Assembly (NCBI RefSeq): GCF_034190915.1
Contig: NW_026947507.1
Span: forward strand, 31,362,001 to 31,426,000
Source of the DNA: Cavia porcellus
Taxonomy: Eukaryota; Chordata; Mammalia; Rodentia; Caviidae
Direction of reading: 5' to 3'
Length of the DNA stretch: 64,000 bases
The notes under the pieces were generated by a model. The model saw nothing but the letters and a program-made list of their open reading frames with translations, searched no databases and was not told where the DNA came from. Below, piece by piece: positions 1-11,721 of this stretch (the first letter of the stretch is position 1; each line of letters starts with the position of its first letter). The translations under genes were made by a program, and so were the position numbers.

Positions 1-1369
1 AAAAAAATTTTAAAAATCAACAAAAGTGAAGACAGTGGTTTATATCTAACATAACTTTTGGCATTATTACACCATGATTGAAACTGCTGTGTATCATACT
101 TGATTTTTTTGGCTGAGTTTTTGTAATTTGTATAAAACACATTTTCTAGGCATAGAAGAACAATGCAAACGTTGATAAAAAGATATTGCTCAAGCATTAA
201 AGAATAACAATAGGAAATCTGGCTATAACCATATGAACATTTCCCAAAGTTACCAAATCTTTCAAACCAAATAGGAGTATAATTTATCAACCTTCTATAT
301 AACTGTAATTTCATACACTGATAATAGGAGCTTCTTAAATGACCTTAAACACAAAGAGATTTTTTTTTATTGCTATGCCAAGTTGGACCTGTAATTCATC
401 GGAATGATGTCAAAGATTATTCACTATGAATTTCAAATGTTTTATATTTAAAAACAACTTAGATTGCCAGGAACCAGCTATCAGAATAGTGTGATTTCAA
501 ATGAATCAAATAACAACAACAGCTCTAGCATTATGAAGATGATGTTTACAAATGACTGAATTGTTTTCAAAAAGCCACACTACCTTACAAAATAAAAACC
601 TCTCCAAAATTATGCTGTTTCATCAACCTGCCTTTATAAAAGACAGTTTTATTTTTATCAATAGATGGATAAAACAACACTATATTTTAATTCACAGTAA
701 CCAAAAATGCAAATGCTATTCTTAGCAATATACCGGTTTTGGCAACTATAATATTTTTATGATGTGGACATCAGCATTGATGAAGACAAGGAATGTATCA
801 TTCAACAGTGGTGTCTACGGGTTTTTCTTAATTATGTAACTTCACATGTTTTGATAAATGTTCTCTCAAGAATAACAAGGATAGTTATGGTCATGGTCCT
901 TGCATTTAATAATTTCATGTGAACATGGACGAAGATCAAAACACTGTGAAATTTTCTCATCTGAAAAAAAGCAATAATTATATTCAAATGATTCCCAAGG
1001 ATTTAAAATTACTTTCTATAAAAATCACCTCTGAGTAAAGAATGTCATTTGTGTAAATGCTAGGTATTAGATATATTCAGCGCAAGATTTGAAAAGTGAT
1101 TATTTTCCCAAATAACAGAAGGCACATTTACTCTTTCATTTTTGATGTGAGGCCAAAACAAATGTGCTAAAACCTTAAAAATGTTTTGTACTAAAATGTT
1201 TCCAGGAAAACAAAGCATTTATTCTTAGTAATAGTCCATTTAACCAAGACCATGTTCCTGTATGAAAATATTGCATTGCTTCCTCTGTATCATAGCAGAA
1301 TTGGTGTTAACAGAGAAATTATAAGTTGTCAGGCTTACCTCAGGTGCTCCAAGCATTTGGAAGCCATAG
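1..1369. other. AT-rich unique sequence, no gene seen
   Basis: No open frame of note, no splice-flanked exon pattern and no SINE or LTR that I can recognise. Ordinary AT-rich mammalian intergenic or intronic DNA with short A and T runs. Confidence 0.6.
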
Positions 1370-1745
1370 TGTATTATTACTTTCCCACTACAGCTGTAAC
1401 AAAGTGCCACAAACGTAGTGGCTTAAGGCAATATAAATTTGCTATACTATAGTTGTTGAAAACAAAATAGTTCAGCAAACCAAAATCAAGGTTCTGCATT
1501 CCTTTTGCAGCCTCCTCTCTTGCCTTTCCCAGCTCTTAGATGCTCTCTGAATCCCCTGGCTTAGGACCTTGTCCTTCATCGTCAAGATCCATTGCTTCAC
1601 TTTCTGCTCTACACATTACATCTTATCTCCTTTTACAAGGGCGTTGTGATCATGTTGTGTTCATGTGAATAACTAAGCGAGGATAACCTTTTCATCTCCA
1701 TCTCCATAACCTCGTCATACATTTTTGACATGGAAAATCTACTAT
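1370..1745 (-). mobile_element. MLT1-like MaLR LTR, degraded, reverse strand
   Basis: The + strand carries the inverted 3' end of a MaLR LTR: a 'taacaaagtgccacaaa...gtggcttaa' block followed by C/T-rich exon-like text and a degraded tail near 1740. This order (wording of the LTR 3' end first, 5' end last) means the LTR lies on the minus strand. MLT1 LTRs are non-autonomous ERVL-MaLR relics found throughout placental mammals. The copy is heavily diverged, so both boundaries are approximate. No internal MaLR sequence is visible beside it, so it is probably a solo LTR. Confidence 0.55.
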
Positions 1746-3167
1746 TCTCGTGACTCTTCTGCCTGTGAATCTATTCTTTTGATTCAACTGTTACTTAGAA
1801 TACAAATTTCCATCAACCAGAAAATATGTATGACTAACTTAATGGGAATGTTAAGGTAAATGAAAATTTGCATACTAAGTGAAATCTTTTAATCAAAAGA
1901 ATAGATTCAGAGGCATAAGGGTCACATGATAAGTGGATTTTGCATCTTAAAGGCTTTAGGGCACTTTTCTGGATTTGTGGATGTGGAAAGTGATTTGCAA
2001 AGTGAAATGTTCTGCAGTAGTGATAGGAATTCTGAAACGTGGCACTGAACATTTTGTATTAGCTTGTACTTACTGATGTCATCACCACCTTATTTCTCTA
2101 ACCTTTCTAAATCCACTAAGAGGAGTTAGTGTTGCTCCATTTTTAATAATTTTAAATTCCAAAAGATCCAAGATCTGTCTTATATGTCTTTTTTATGTAA
2201 AGAGTACTGCCATGAATAAGTTTCAGAATACGGTATTTGAATAATACTAACAACACCAATTTATTGACTTTCTATCGTTTCTTTGACTGAGAACATTTTC
2301 CATAAAAAAGGAGTCTGCATGTTTATTTTCATTTCTTTGTCTTTGACAGGAGTCACAACCCTGGTTAAATTACTGTACCATATTTGAGGCATTTTAAATC
2401 TCAGTTGCTGGAAAGATATGCTAATTGGACTCTAAGCATAGCTTGATCAAATAATAAATCTGATTACATATCCTGGGAGTCATAAGTGGCATTTGCTAAG
2501 TGGAATTTTATGGTTGTATTGAAGGAAGTCAAATTGGAGAAATTTCTCTTTTTATTTGCCATTTAATATTATTAAAATTTGGGACAACATTCAACCAAAG
2601 AATGACCGTGACCATGTACAAAATATAATTTCTTTTCTTTTGCCACTAAATACCATTGAAATTAGGAGAAACATTTAATCCAAGAATGAGTGTAACCATA
2701 TATTATAAAATGTAAAAGCTCAAATAATGTTTGAAGAGCTTAAATATTACAGACTTAACAGCATTTAAAAACCTTTACTACATTTAGTGCTTGTTTACCA
2801 AATGTTTATTAGAAAATGCTGATGTTCACTACATCAAATGCTGATAATACAAAGAATAATGCACAAAATTTCTGCTCTGAAATCACCATTTGAGAGAAGA
2901 CAGCAAAACGAAACAAACTTAAACCACAATATATTCCATAAAGTAATACAATAGATTTGCATATAAAGCATACTCTCTGAGATCAGGAAGAAGAGTACAG
3001 TTTTAATTTAAAGGTATTTATAAAACTTTTCAAATTAGAATGTACTTTACTGTCATATACTGTATTGGTAAAAAGCGCAATAGGAATTTTGACTCAGTTG
3101 CTAGCAATTCTTACTAGTAATGCTTGTCTGAGATGTTAACACTGAAGTTAACAATAATCCGTAGTTA
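1746..3167. other. AT-rich unique sequence, no gene seen
   Basis: Only short chance ORFs. No recognised repeat or RNA gene. The paired 'aatgaccgtgaccatgtacaaaat' and 'aatgagtgtaaccatatattataaaat' motifs near 2600 and 2685, each preceded by related text, suggest an old local duplication with a period of about 80 bp. Confidence 0.5.
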
Positions 3168-3390
3168 TCTATGAAGTACTTACTGCGTATCAAGCAATGT
3201 ACCTGAATCTTCTGTATGTATTATCTCAGGTACCCTCACTACAATGCTATGAGCTAGGTATTGTTAATATTACTACTTCTTGGTTTTGATGAGGAAAATA
3301 AGACATAGAAAACCAACCTGACCAAGTCTGCAATGAATAAGTAGCCAAGCAGATATTCTAGTCTAGTCATTCTAAGCCCAAAGCCTAATC
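3168..3390 (+). mobile_element. MIR SINE, + strand
   Basis: The segment follows MIR order: a core resembling 'gtacttactgcgtatcaagcaatg', then 'tattatctcaggtaccctcactacaatgctatgagctaggta', then a 'gatgaggaaaataagacatag' block and the trailing 'agccaagcagatattc' part. MIRs are tRNA-derived, L2-mobilised SINEs shared by all mammals. Heavy divergence is normal for their age. Boundaries are approximate. Confidence 0.75.
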
Positions 3391-4490
3391 TTATATGGCC
3401 TTTCAGGTAAGAACTGAATAAGCTGAGTGATTAGGGTAATGATACTTCTGTCTTAATTTAACCTTTGGATTCCCCAAGTCATGCACTGATAAATATCATG
3501 TTTTTTTTTTTATTTTTGATGATCAAAATATATTTCATGATTGGGATGATCCAACTTAACTGATGCATATTTATATAGCTTCTTCCAGTTATTTCTTGCC
3601 TCTTTCTACTGCTCTTTAACAAATCATTAGAGGTGCAACAGTTGCACACAGAGCTTCCTAAAAAAACTGTTATTAAATCATCATATAAGAGAGATATCAG
3701 AGTTTACTTTGAGAAGTCCTGGAGTAAGAAGCTTAAAAGAAGGTAGATCCAAATCAGTGCAAGAGTGGTTATCAGCTATCAAGGTCAGTTCTCTCACTTG
3801 CTATATCAGTCAGATTCTCCAACTCTCACTACACGAGGCTTCAGAGTAAGGTATTATGTATTTACTACACACAGCTGTTCTTAATCTTTATGTTTCTGCT
3901 TTTATGACACTTTCTATACAACCATGACTGTATTTACTACATGCTGTATGTCACCTCAGACCTCTTTTAGAGAGCATTGCTTAGACCAACATCTCCTCTT
4001 GACAAATATTATATACTTGACATTTATTTACTCAGTTCAGTTAGGAAACCCAAACAGGTCATGGATTACTTTCCCTTTTGCATCTCCCTAGGAAAATGAT
4101 CGCTCCATTAATTAGGAGAGAAAAAAAGGAAGCATCACAGGTCAGCACGGTCACGTCTTCTGCTTCATAACATGCATTAATCTTCCCGTGCTGCTGTGCA
4201 GACTGAGACAACGCAATGCATGTGTATACCAGGGTAGTCTCTTTTTCCCCCTATACGTGTGAAGCATTGTTCATATTGATGTGTGAATGATTACTTAAGG
4301 AAAAATGGAGGTTATGTAATATTCAAATGGCATAAAATAATCATACAACAGTAATGAATTCTGTCCATATTTCCTACTCGGACAACTAGTTCCTCTTTCT
4401 AGCAGGCAACTACAGTTTCCAGTTTAACAGTTGTTCTCAGACATGTGGCAAAAACTGAAATACATTTTGTGTTTATTTATCTATTTCTTA
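3391..4490. other. Unique sequence, no gene seen
   Basis: Nothing recognisable beyond short homopolymer runs, such as the T run near 3502-3511. Not annotated further. Confidence 0.5.
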
Positions 4491-4494
4491 TTTT

Positions 4495-4678
4495 GTTTTT
4501 TGAGGTACTGGGGTTTCAATCCAGGAGCTTCACACTGAATTATATCTCTATCCCTTTTTTGTTTTATTTTGAGACAGATTCTTGCTAAAGTGCCCAGAAT
4601 GGCTCAAACTTGCAATTCATTGGCCTCAGGTTCCCAGAGATCTGTGATTACTCTTCTATGCCACTATATCTGACTTAT
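4495..4678 (-). mobile_element. B1-ID fused SINE, reverse strand
   Basis: Read on +, an inverted tRNA-derived ID-like half ('tactggggtttcaatccagg', then 'cactgaattatatctctatccc') is followed by a T/A linker and an inverted 7SL-derived B1 half ('ttttgagacagattcttgc', 'cagaatggctcaaacttgc', 'cctcaggttcccagag', 'gattac'). This ID plus B1 architecture is characteristic of non-murine rodents such as squirrels and dormice. The copy is diverged. I see no clear target duplication. Confidence 0.7.
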
Positions 4679-5779
4679 AGTTGTCCTTTAAAAGGTGAAT
4701 GTACAATCTTTTCTGGAATTCACAACTGAAGATGTTCAGGATAGGGGCATTCTTTTAATCTCCTAAACTGTGTGTGATGAAATTAAAGTAAACCCAGAAG
4801 TTTGAGTTTAGTTTCCTCAAAACTTTGTTGTGGTTTGTCTTACCCAGCTTATTTGACTTCTCACATTTAAGCTATGCAAATTTTTAAAAATCAGTTTAAC
4901 TGGATGGTTATATTTAGATCACTCCTAGCTGTACTCTTAAAGGAGTTTTTATATAGTTCCATTAGTAATGGTGTTGGAAGACCTCCCTAACAATACATTT
5001 AGTTTAAGAATCGTGTATTAGTCCTAAAATTTTCTCTTTATCAAGTTGCTGCTATCAGGTGGTTTTCACCCTGGGGAAATCATCAAAATCACTCCCAGGT
5101 CTAATGAACAAGCATTTTTTCTTTAGAAGAAAAAGTCTCACCTTAAAGTTGGACATTGCGATAAGGCTTGCAACTAACTCCCCATGGAAATTAAGGTATT
5201 GTAAATTGTCCTGTGAGAATAACTGGAAAGGTTAAGGCTATATTGATCTTTGTACCTATTAGGATAATTCCTTTCTGCACTGTTTAAGTTTGCTACTGAA
5301 AAACTTTAGCCTGATATACAGAAAAAAAGAACACTCGACTTTATTTAATTTAGAAACTCTGAGAATACTACCTTCTCTAACTAGTAATAAACTGAGAAGG
5401 AGCTTCTTTTATGCTTTGAAGAGAATAGAATTAAATTTCAGCTGTGGGATTACTGAGCATAATTCTCAGTCTTCTATGAGTTTAATCAAAGAAGACAATG
5501 GAACCTCTGGGTCAGATGGAGAATTAATGTATGTTTATTTGCCATTTGCCCCCAAACTGAACTTTAAATAGAAGTAAAATATTTATGCAAATATATAAAA
5601 TAGAAACTAATCAAAATGAAATGAATAAAAAACTGTGGACATAAAACTTTCTCTATTGAAATTAGGGAACAACTACAATGTCATATAAGTATTCTGAGTA
5701 ATGTGTGCATTACACAAAACAATTAGGATCAAACTGAAAGGTAATTTGAAGATATAATGCAGATCTCTAATTTCAAGTC
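4679..5779. other. Unique AT-rich sequence; short chance ORF only
   Basis: A 93-codon + strand ORF at 5290-5571 has no recognisable motif, no codon bias I can see and no flanking splice or poly(A) structure. I treat it as chance. No repeat is recognised. Confidence 0.45.
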
Positions 5780-6130
5780 TGGAGTCACATGGGAGAAATA
5801 AACAAGTTCACAAAACACACACATGACGGATCAGGATTGTGTGCGTGTGGCTCAATCCCAGGCAAGACAGAGAACCCTCGCCTGGGATTTGTTTTCCCCC
5901 TGCAGAGCAGGTGTGATTTAATCAGGCAGGAGAGCACTTCCTGTCTCCATCTAAATTCTCACCTGTCTGGCTGGATCATGACCCACTGTGCTTCTTCCAC
6001 TCTGCCAGTGATGTCGGGCACCATCCAGCTCAACTCTTCCTTCCAGCTCTGTCTTCATTCCTCTCGGGACTGTCCCAAGCCTGCAAGACAGCCAGGACAG
6101 CGTATGCTCCTGTACTAACTGTATCTTTCT
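5780..6130. other. GC-richer island of unknown origin with a 10-bp hairpin
   Basis: This block stands out from its AT-rich surroundings by composition. It contains a perfect inverted repeat: 'aatcccaggc' at 5854-5863 pairs with 'gcctgggatt' at 5880-5889, with a 16-base loop. Overlapping ORFs run on both strands (109 codons on +, 60 on -), as expected of GC-richer DNA depleted in stop codons, and neither shows a family I know. It could be an old LTR, an exon-like relic or a conserved non-coding element. I cannot assign it. Confidence 0.4.
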
Positions 6131-7179
6131 CATGTTGATGCTACTGCTTGATAAGAACTTCTTGCTATTCTCCTTCTAATAGTATGTTCTTTTGTCGTCA
6201 AACAGCAATGTCTACTCATAAGAGCTTTTTTCATAATCTTTTTTGATGCACTAGATTTTCAGCAGACTGCGAATACTTTTTTCCTCTAACGCATTCTCTA
6301 TTCTTTATGACATTTTATATTCTCCCTTATAACGCCATTATGTTTGTTTCTAAATTCCAGCTTACACAGTGTAAGTTACCTTGGCTGACTATGATATTGT
6401 TTTGTATTTATTTTTCACTTCTCCTAACACAGCTGTTTCTGTATAATGACCCCATGGCTGCTGGTAAATCTACATTTCAATTTTTAAAATTTTAGACTAA
6501 TTCAAACATAAAAATTCTTTAATTTCTAAAAGGTGAGGGGTTTTTTCTCACTCTCTAAATGTGTGAGTCTCAATGTGTTAAAGAATAACTTTCAAGTCCT
6601 GGAATTTGTCATTGTGCAACACTTTTCTACATTTCTAACAAGATAAATATAACATTTAATCTTGAAATCTTATTATAGTTTAAATGGCTTGAATGTTCTT
6701 TTTGAAATATTTAATTATCTTATATAAATTGCCTCATCCTTTCAAAGCATAATATTTATATGTCATTGTATCATTTAGACAAGGTTGTAGGCAGAACTAT
6801 TCTATAATTTGCCTGCTTGAATACTTTTCTTTCTGAATTTTATGTTATTAATTAATAAAATAATCATAGATTATAAAATAATATAATACAAAGTTCTAAT
6901 TATCTTTTCTATGATTTCCTACGAGAGCAGTGACATCTAAGTTTCTGCACATATATTTGGGACCTTGTACACCTTGAAAAATAAATATGACTTATTTGGA
7001 GGGACACAGAACTGAGAATTAAGAGAGACAATAACAATGTTAGCTTTAAGGATTTTCTTCCAAAGCATTTATGTATTTTCTTGATTTTTCACATCTTCTT
7101 TTAAGTCACATCATTAAAATCCCTGATCTTCAGCTTCTTTGTAAGAACTGTCTTTGTGCAACACAGTCTTCTGAGAGGT
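6131..7179. other. AT-rich unique sequence, no gene seen
   Basis: Strongly AT-rich with no recognised repeat. The 62-codon ORF at 6307-6495 is hydrophobic and low-complexity by composition and is treated as chance. Confidence 0.5.
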
Positions 7180-7325
7180 GTACAACAATGTATAATAATT
7201 GTGGATTCACAATTATTTTCTGCATATTACCATGAGGGAACAGAAAGTCAGAGAAGTAAGCCTGCACTCCAAATTCATATACCCAAGAAATGTCAGAATG
7301 AGATTCTGAGTTCAGGTCTGTTTTC
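7180..7325 (+). mobile_element. MIR-like SINE fragment
   Basis: The text 'attattttctgcatattaccatgaggga' followed by 'acagaaagtcagagaagtaag' and 'gattctgagttcaggtctg' follows the order of the second half of a MIR (fraction of bases changed is high). Fragmentary, with uncertain boundaries. Confidence 0.5.
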
Positions 7326-9079
7326 AAGTAGTTATTTCTAGCTTATCAGAGTTGGATCAGACATGTCATTTTCGCACTGGTAAACTCCACCACCAAACCC
7401 GGTGATGAACTCTGTCTCTGAGTTAATCCATCCTCTCCCCATACATCAGTCTTCTCACCCACCAGTTTCCTGCGTGCTGAAATTGTCTTATAGCTTTTCT
7501 TACTTCACTTTATTTATTCTATCTCCCCCACCGTCAGAGTCCATCATGCTCCATCTTTTCTCTATGTTTTCATCATTTTAGTTGCTTGTCACATTTTCCA
7601 TTGAGAGTTGACTTAAAATATCTCCATTATTTCCTAATACATCTGAAAATAACTTACTGACAAGTATTATCCCATATATATCTTTTTACCTTCTCCATCT
7701 GTTATTTTGATGATGGACGTGAAATATAAGTTTAATTTCTACTGACTAAATTTACCCTTTGTTCAATTGATCTGAAGATTATTGAAAATATTAGAATGGT
7801 ATAGATATGTTAACATTAATTCAAATTTCAGCCTTTATCTTTAGCCAATGAGATTTTATACAATTATATGTTAGTTTTCAGTTACTTTTCACGAAGCATG
7901 TAATTATTATCTTTACTTTAAACCTTTAGTAAGAGTCTATAACCTTTCAGAGTAAGATTCTCTTGGTTAGCAATGACAAATATGACTCGTTAAATACATG
8001 AGATATGCTAAAAATTATTCTAACAACAACCCTGAATCCTCAAAGACATGAAAATTATTTCACCATTTCACATATATCATCTATCATTTCTGAATAATTT
8101 ATGAAAACAACTACTAATACCAGATACAGAGATTCAAGGAGACAGTGTTTCTCTCAAATCTGCCAAGTGAAGGTGGAAACTATTATTGGAAGTCAGTACA
8201 TTCTGATTGCAAATCCTTGGGTGTTTTCTTTATTCTTAATATTATGCAATTTGTGGAATCACTATTAGTATAATAAGTATTTTCTCCTTGATATAGTATA
8301 CAAGACATCAACACTAGAGGTTAAATATTTTGTTTTATTTCCTGTGTTTTCTATATTTTTCTTATAAATTTTTTATTTTGATAATGCTTTAAACTGTGGG
8401 AAGTGTTCTATATAGAAGATAATACAATGTAGAAACTTTTAAAGTAACTATTAAAGTATTTATTTTTCATTCAAATAGTACAGAACTGCAAAGATGATTT
8501 TATTCCTAAAATATGGCTTCTCTAACGCTATTGATAAAATAGTGTATTTTCTTATATCAAATGTTAATGTCAAAATCCCTATAATGGTTGATAGCAAGAT
8601 GGTTCTTTTATGCTGTATATTCATACTTATTAACTTATACATATTTGTACTTTGCTGGAATGATCCAAATACAATAAGTGGTTAACTCTAAAAGGATAGT
8701 TGATTTCAATACATTAAAAATTGAGAAAATAAGTTATACTTTCAACAAAAGGAACCAGACAAACTACAGGCAGATTTAATTATTTTTTGGAACTTGTTTC
8801 AAAATAACATTATAAATCTTACTTATGAGCTAGTTTACTGATTAAATTAATAAGACAAGAAGCCAAAGACTGTGGAAAAGAAAAAAGATAAAGTATAACC
8901 TTGGAAACTGGAGCCTGTTCAGGAGATAAGAAAGTGTTACCAACTGATAAAGACTATCACAAAGGCAGCATGAGGAGACAAAACAGTCTCTGGTATCAGA
9001 AAAGTGCTCTGCTTCTAAATTGTTAGTCGCAGGCACTTAGATTTAATTATCTCTAAAATGAAGAAAATCAATTATGAGA
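7326..9079. other. AT-rich unique sequence, no gene seen
   Basis: A possible MIR scrap lies near 7990-8075 ('attctaacaacaaccctgaatcctc' then 'accatttcac'), too weak to call. Otherwise nothing recognisable. Confidence 0.45.
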
Positions 9080-9083
9080 GATG

Positions 9084-9165
9084 CTGAAGCTTGAGAGATA
9101 CATCTTAGGAACATCTTATAATGTGCATTGTAATCCTTAGTTCAATAACCAACACTATCCTATAA
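9084..9165 (+). mobile_element. Degraded ID-like SINE
   Basis: The segment 'gctgaagcttgagagatac' through 'tccttagttcaataaccaacacta' follows an ID element base for base in layout (A-box-like start, B-box-like 'agttcaataacc', terminal 'caacacta') but with many substitutions. It is the oldest-looking of the ID copies here. Confidence 0.45.
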
Positions 9166-10188
9166 CAATTATTTTTCAGATCATCAGGAAAGGGCTAATT
9201 TGCTTGGGTAATTGGCTCTAATTATTAGGTCAGAATAATATTAAGCATTTCTCTTCCACTTAAAATCAATAACTTGAAACTCAGGTTTATTCATCATGTT
9301 GTGCCCAGAAGATCTGGTCAGGAATGTGATCCTGAATCTTGGAATGACACTTAAAACTAAGCTTTGGAAAAAAACCCTAAGCTTTGGAAGATAGTAACAT
9401 AAGAACCAGACCTGTTCTGTAGTGGTCCTATTAAAGCCAAACCTTTACATTAATGTTTAGACACAGATTAAACAATAGAGGGGTTTGAATATACTTATCA
9501 AGAACACAACCTGAAAAATATTAGATTAAAAAATGTACCTTCATATTCTTTGCTTTGTGAATAACAAGAAGAGTCATAAAAATATACAATTTATAGATCT
9601 TAAGTAAAATTTCATTAGGAATGGGGAGCAGAGTGGGAAGTATGTGGCTTGGCTTTTTGCCCAAAAAAGAAAAATAACCAACACAACTTCCCTCCCTGAT
9701 TTTCTTTTGCCCTTCTTCCTTTTTTTTTTTTTTTTTTTGGATGAACTGGAAATATCTTTCATAAAGTGATCTCTATGCATAATAAACTTCAAGAACCACT
9801 GATGTAAAGTTTCTTAGGAAGAAAGAGTACTGTCTGAAAGAAGACACTTCACAGTCTCTTTGTGAAAGATTAAGAATAGAGAAGTACTGGGAGCCAGAGA
9901 GGAGGTGAACTTGGAGACAGGCAGATGCTCCCAGACACTGTGTGACTCAATAACCAGTGCACACTTCTCTTGGTAGGAATCAAGACTGGGCAGAAGGCCT
10001 TGCTGCTGAAGATGACAGGGACACTGTGAGATTCTGGTCTTTTGTTAGAGTTGCATTAAATATTTAAAGCTGTTAAATTTTTTTGAAAGTATATGTATGA
10101 TGTTTGCAAGTGTTATTCAATAAGAACAATTGATTGTATTTTCTCAGATTCTTTGAAGGATTTGAAGTCAACAAATGAAGGGATTACT
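9166..10188. other. Unique sequence with A/T microsatellite
   Basis: Contains a T run at about 9719-9738. The section 9880-10040 is less AT-rich but gives no family. No gene seen. Confidence 0.5.
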
Positions 10189-10536
10189 TGAAGCTTGATA
10201 CTGATTACATGTGCGGGGCTGGAGAAAGGCAAGCAATAAGAACGAGTGCCTCTGGTGAACTACCTGAACAAGCTGTTTCAGTCCTGAGAGTATGAAGTAC
10301 TCTCAGGCAGGCCAGGCGAACCAGCCCCAAGAAAACAGGCACGAGAGGCGAGCTATCTGTTAGGCAGAGGGATTTAACCTCAGTGTAAATAAACACGCTG
10401 AGGTCAATTGGCAGCTCTTTGCTCCTTCTAAGAAAGAGGGCTCTACCTGATCTCAACTTTCTGCCTTTTCACTCTTGCCTTTATTTCTTCATCATCCTCC
10501 ACTTAGGATTTCTTGAGATCTGTGCCGGATGCAGCA
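10189..10536 (+). repeat. LTR copy 1 of the 10.2-16.4 kb pair
   Basis: Starts 'tgaagcttgatactgatta' and ends 'ggatgcagca', matching the start 'tgaagctggagactgatca' and end 'ggacacagca' of the copy at 15999-16360. Shared internal blocks include 'acatgtgcggggctgga', 'taaataaacac', 'agagggctctacctga' and 'ctttctgccttttcactct'. TG...CA ends and a three-base gap before the primer-binding-site-like sequence support LTR status. Family not named. Confidence 0.65.
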
Positions 10537-10539
10537 TTT

Positions 10540-10557
10540 TGGTACCTGAAGGGGGAC
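10540..10557 (+). promoter_or_regulatory. Primer-binding-site-like sequence after LTR copy 1
   Basis: Starts with TGG three bases after the LTR terminal CA. The 18 bases 'tggtacctgaagggggac' share about 13 positions with the lysine-tRNA type of retroviral primer site. It fits a minus-strand primer site of a betaretrovirus-like (class II) element, but the match is imperfect. Confidence 0.45.
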
Positions 10558-11530
10558 CTGGTGTACAGGAAAAGTCATATAACTGGTAAGAGAGCACCTC
10601 TAGTTGTGTGCACAAAAGGAAAAGAGGTGTATTGATATCATCAATATCGTTCACATTGGTATCTTCAGTATTGATCCCAGAGTTGTACTGATATCATCAA
10701 TATTGATCCCATCATCAGGTGTAAAAATGGGGCAAACAGGTTCTCACACCAGCAGTTGAAAACAGAAATGCTTCCTGTATTGTTGATTCCTGTATTTCCT
10801 CTTTGTTTTTGTGGACCTAAATTAGGGAGTGTCTGGATGATTGTATGCTTGTTGGAATGATCACAGAGGATTTAGCCTGGAGAACTGTTTTAAGACTGAA
10901 TCTCAAGCAGATAAAGGACAGTGGAGAGACAAAACTCTGATAGAGCTTGAACCCTCTAGCTTCACTCAATCAGATAAGAAAGGAGGTGTAGGAGGGCAGG
11001 GATGACCTCCTGCACTAGAGTGATGTTTCTGTTTCACTGTGACTTCCATTTCAGTCACTCAAAGTAAAACTTACAACTTTAACTGCACCACAAGTGGCAT
11101 CTTCCACTTTTTCAGTTCCATTACAGGGCCAACCCATGCAGGGATACCACCATTCCTTCTGAGGCTTGCAGCTTGATGCAAAGATGGAAGGGGTGCTGAA
11201 GCTCAAAGAGCTCCCCTGAGGCAATGCACCCTGTGGATAGTGCTCTGTGACACAGGCAGCTCACAGGGGCCCATGCCATGGAGTTGTTGTCTACGCACTA
11301 CTATGGATCATGGTGGGCCCAGCTGGTTCAACCTCCCATATGTTGCAGTGTAAGCTCTGCTGCAGCCTCTCTGAGCCTTTAAACCACCAGCTTGCCCATG
11401 CCACAGCATTCATGCTGTACTCTGCCCCTGGAGGTTCTCAGGCAAGTGAGCAGATAAAAAGAGAGTAACACTGTCAGTTAGCTTTGCCACTGTGGCCACC
11501 CCCAATGACCCTACTCTTGATCTACTCTGC
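10558..11530 (+). other. Putative ERV leader/internal remnant with a local 55-bp-period repeat
   Basis: Lies between the primer-site-like sequence and the nested LINE. No gag domain is recognisable. Two near-identical copies of a 'gatatcatcaatat' palindromic motif occur at 10629-10650 and 10684-10705 (period 55). A 73-codon ORF at 11247-11468 has no recognised motif. Confidence 0.35.
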
Positions 11531-11721
11531 CTGTGTTTCTCTTTTCTTTTTCTTTTTTCTTTTTTTTAATGTATCAAGGCCATCTGTATTAGAGATTATA
11601 GCCAATCTTCTCTGCCTCATTTCTGTTGTTCTCTTTTCTGCCATTAGTTGTCAGTTTTTCTTCTTTATTCCACTTTCTGCTCCATTCATTGAGGCCTCTC
11701 TGCCACTTTTTCTGGAATCCT

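Noticed and set aside
5290..5571. 93-codon + strand ORF as a possible gene
   Set aside because: No motif, no promoter or poly(A) context, and composition like the surrounding DNA.
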